DNA from: Jeotgalibacillus sp. S-D1 | Lineage (GTDB): Bacteria > Bacillota > Bacilli > Bacillales > Jeotgalibacillaceae | DNA: 64,000 bases | Assembly (NCBI RefSeq): GCF_004358665.1 | Contig: NZ_SMZR01000001.1 | Location: 620,001 to 684,000, forward strand | Direction: 5' to 3' | Translations under genes and position numbers: made by a program | Notes under the pieces: generated by a model | Seen by the model: the letters and a program-made list of their open reading frames with translations, nothing else | The model's database searches: none | What the model was told of the DNA's origin: nothing | Shown here: positions 62,886-64,000 of the stretch, piece by piece | Layout of the letters: the number at the start of each line of letters is the position of its first letter | How positions within the stretch are numbered: the first letter of the stretch is position 1

Positions 62886-64000
62886 TTGAAAATCGTATCC
62901 ATTGAACCGACCCCAAGCCCGAATACAATGAAAGTTATTGTGGATCAAGCGCTTCCAGGGGGGAAAAGCAATAATTATAAACGCGATGAGGCAGAACAGG
63001 CGCCTGCTAAGATAAAAGATATTTTGTTAATTGAGGGTGTTAAAGGCGTTTACCATGTTGCTGATTTTTTAGCAGTGGAACGCCATCCGAAAATGGATTG
63101 GCAAAGCATTCTTCCCCGTGTACGTGAAATTTTTGGAGAAGATTTGGAAGAAGAGAATGACAGTCCTAAAATAGATGAACACTTTGGTGAAGTTCAGGTT
63201 CAAATACTTCAATTTAAAGGAATTCCTATTCAGGTAAAACTGCTTGATGGAAACGAGGAAAAGAGATACGGTCTTCCGGATTATTTTGCACAGGCAATGG
63301 AAGAGGCGCAGCTTGAAGGAGAAAATGTGGTATTGCTTCGAAAATGGAAAGATTATGGAGTGAGATATGGCGAGCTTGATCAAATTGCCAAAGAAGTAAT
63401 GGATGAATTACTGGCATCTTATCCTTCAAGCAGAGTGCAAAGCATCGTGACAGCTGCCAGGGAAGCTGGAATAAAAGAAGAACCTGTAAGAAAAGAATTA
63501 AAAGAAGTTACAGTATCCATGCTTAAAGCGGCAGAAAACTGGCAGGAAAGATACATGCTTCTAGAACAGATGCCTGAACCTACCATTGATGATCTGCCGA
63601 TGCTTAATGAAGCTCTAGCGGATGAAAAACCTTCGATTCGAAGACTGGCTGTCGTTTACTTAGGCATGATTGAAGATGAACGGGTGCTTCCTTCACTTTA
63701 TACAGGCCTGAAAGACAAAACGGTTACAGTAAGGCGTACAGCGGGCGATTGCTTGTCAGATCTCGGTTTTGCTCAGGCAGAAGATGCGATGATTGAGGCA
63801 TTGTCAGACAAAAATAAACTTGTACGCTGGAGAGCGGCAATGTTTCTGTATGAATCAGGCACAAAAAAATCACTTCCTATGCTGCAGAAAACGGTTCAAG
63901 ATCCCGAGTTTGAAGTGAAACTTCAAGCGATGATGGCGATTGAACGGATTGAAGGCGGCGAAGAGGCTAAAGGCTCAGTGTGGAAGCAAATGACAGAAGC
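62886..64000 (+). CDS. ypgR: HEAT-repeat protein with Nfu-like N terminus (YpgR/CvfC), cut by window edge
   Basis: The frame opens with TTG (AAAGGAGTG at good spacing) and is uninterrupted for 371 codons to the end of the window. The N-terminal ~90 residues (IEPTPSPNTMKVIVDQALPG onward) match the NifU/Nfu N-terminal domain. From about residue 195, HEAT-like helical repeats follow (DEKPSIRRLAVVYLGMIEDE, DKNKLVRWRAAMFLYESG). This is the YpgR, or conserved virulence factor C, family; function unsettled, perhaps an assembly or scaffold role. The 3' end is not visible. Confidence 0.87.
   Translation, partial: MKIVSIEPTPSPNTMKVIVDQALPGGKSNNYKRDEAEQAPAKIKDILLIEGVKGVYHVADFLAVERHPKMDWQSILPRVREIFGEDLEEENDSPKIDEHFGEVQVQILQFKGIPIQVKLLDGNEEKRYGLPDYFAQAMEEAQLEGENVVLLRKWKDYGVRYGELDQIAKEVMDELLASYPSSRVQSIVTAAREAGIKEEPVRKELKEVTVSMLKAAENWQERYMLLEQMPEPTIDDLPMLNEALADEKPSIRRLAVVYLGMIEDERVLPSLYTGLKDKTVTVRRTAGDCLSDLGFAQAEDAMIEALSDKNKLVRWRAAMFLYESGTKKSLPMLQKTVQDPEFEVKLQAMMAIERIEGGEEAKGSVWKQMTE

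Noticed and set aside
1-64000. Mobile elements, CRISPR arrays, tRNA genes, prophage
   Set aside because: No transposase, integrase, phage structural gene, regularly spaced repeat or tRNA-like clover sequence was seen; gene order is that of a conserved core segment.

Overview
The window looks like a conserved chromosomal core segment of a spore-forming, moderately low-GC Bacillales bacterium, related to but distinct from Bacillus subtilis. Gene order closely follows the B. subtilis aroC-to-dynA neighbourhood. Other markers agree: bacillithiol synthesis genes (bshA, bshB1), gpsB, a CotD-type spore coat gene, a Firmicute type-B RNase P RNA and strong AGGAGG-like ribosome binding sites. I see no phage, insertion sequence, CRISPR array, tRNA or rRNA. 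Both ends cut genes: chorismate synthase on the left and a HEAT-repeat protein on the right.

Layout. 1-5.9 kb holds the aromatic supra-operon aroC-aroB-aroH-hisC-tyrA-aroA; the trp genes that B. subtilis carries between aroH and hisC are absent. 6-12.9 kb holds ypiA, ypiB, ypiF, the menaquinol:cytochrome c reductase operon qcrABC, ypjA, ypjB and a membrane zinc peptidase. A minus-strand YitT-family gene follows. 13.8-21.7 kb is a dense run: ypjD, dapB, mgsA, bshB1, bshA, cca, birA, a structured leader, then panBCD. 21.7-29.8 kb carries dinG, ypmA, ypmB, aspB, asnS, dnaD, nth and ypoC. ponA and recU lie on the minus strand to 33.2 kb. 33.4-41.5 kb carries yppE, yppG, mrfAB, cotD, ypsA, gpsB, rnpB and ypsC. 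41.6-53 kb carries ypvA, ypwA, dynA, a small Cys4 protein, a sulfurtransferase, a 5'-3' exonuclease, two divergent RNase H-like genes, ypeQ and a cold-shock gene. 53.2-57.2 kb is a manganese module, mntABCD plus mntR. 57.3-64 kb carries a methyltransferase, fhs, an unrecognised gene, an HD hydrolase, an ABC-F protein and ypgR.

How the genes work together. The left end converts 3-deoxy-arabino-heptulosonate 7-phosphate toward chorismate and on to tyrosine and phenylalanine precursors. qcrABC feeds menaquinol electrons to cytochrome c. dapB, panBCD, birA and aspB/asnS supply lysine/cell-wall precursor, pantothenate, biotinylation and Asp/Asn. bshA and bshB1 perform the first two steps of bacillithiol synthesis. 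ponA, recU and gpsB link wall growth, recombination and division. dinG, ypvA, mrfAB, nth, recU and ypcP give the segment a strong DNA-repair flavour. mntR very probably controls mntABCD through two MntR-like operators.

Novelty. Nothing here looks like an undescribed defence or mobile system. The best leads are the panB leader with mutually exclusive hairpins, two small genes (a 57-residue Cys4 protein coupled to dynA and a 31-residue membrane peptide upstream of cotD), an unrecognised 164-residue protein, and the missing trp block.
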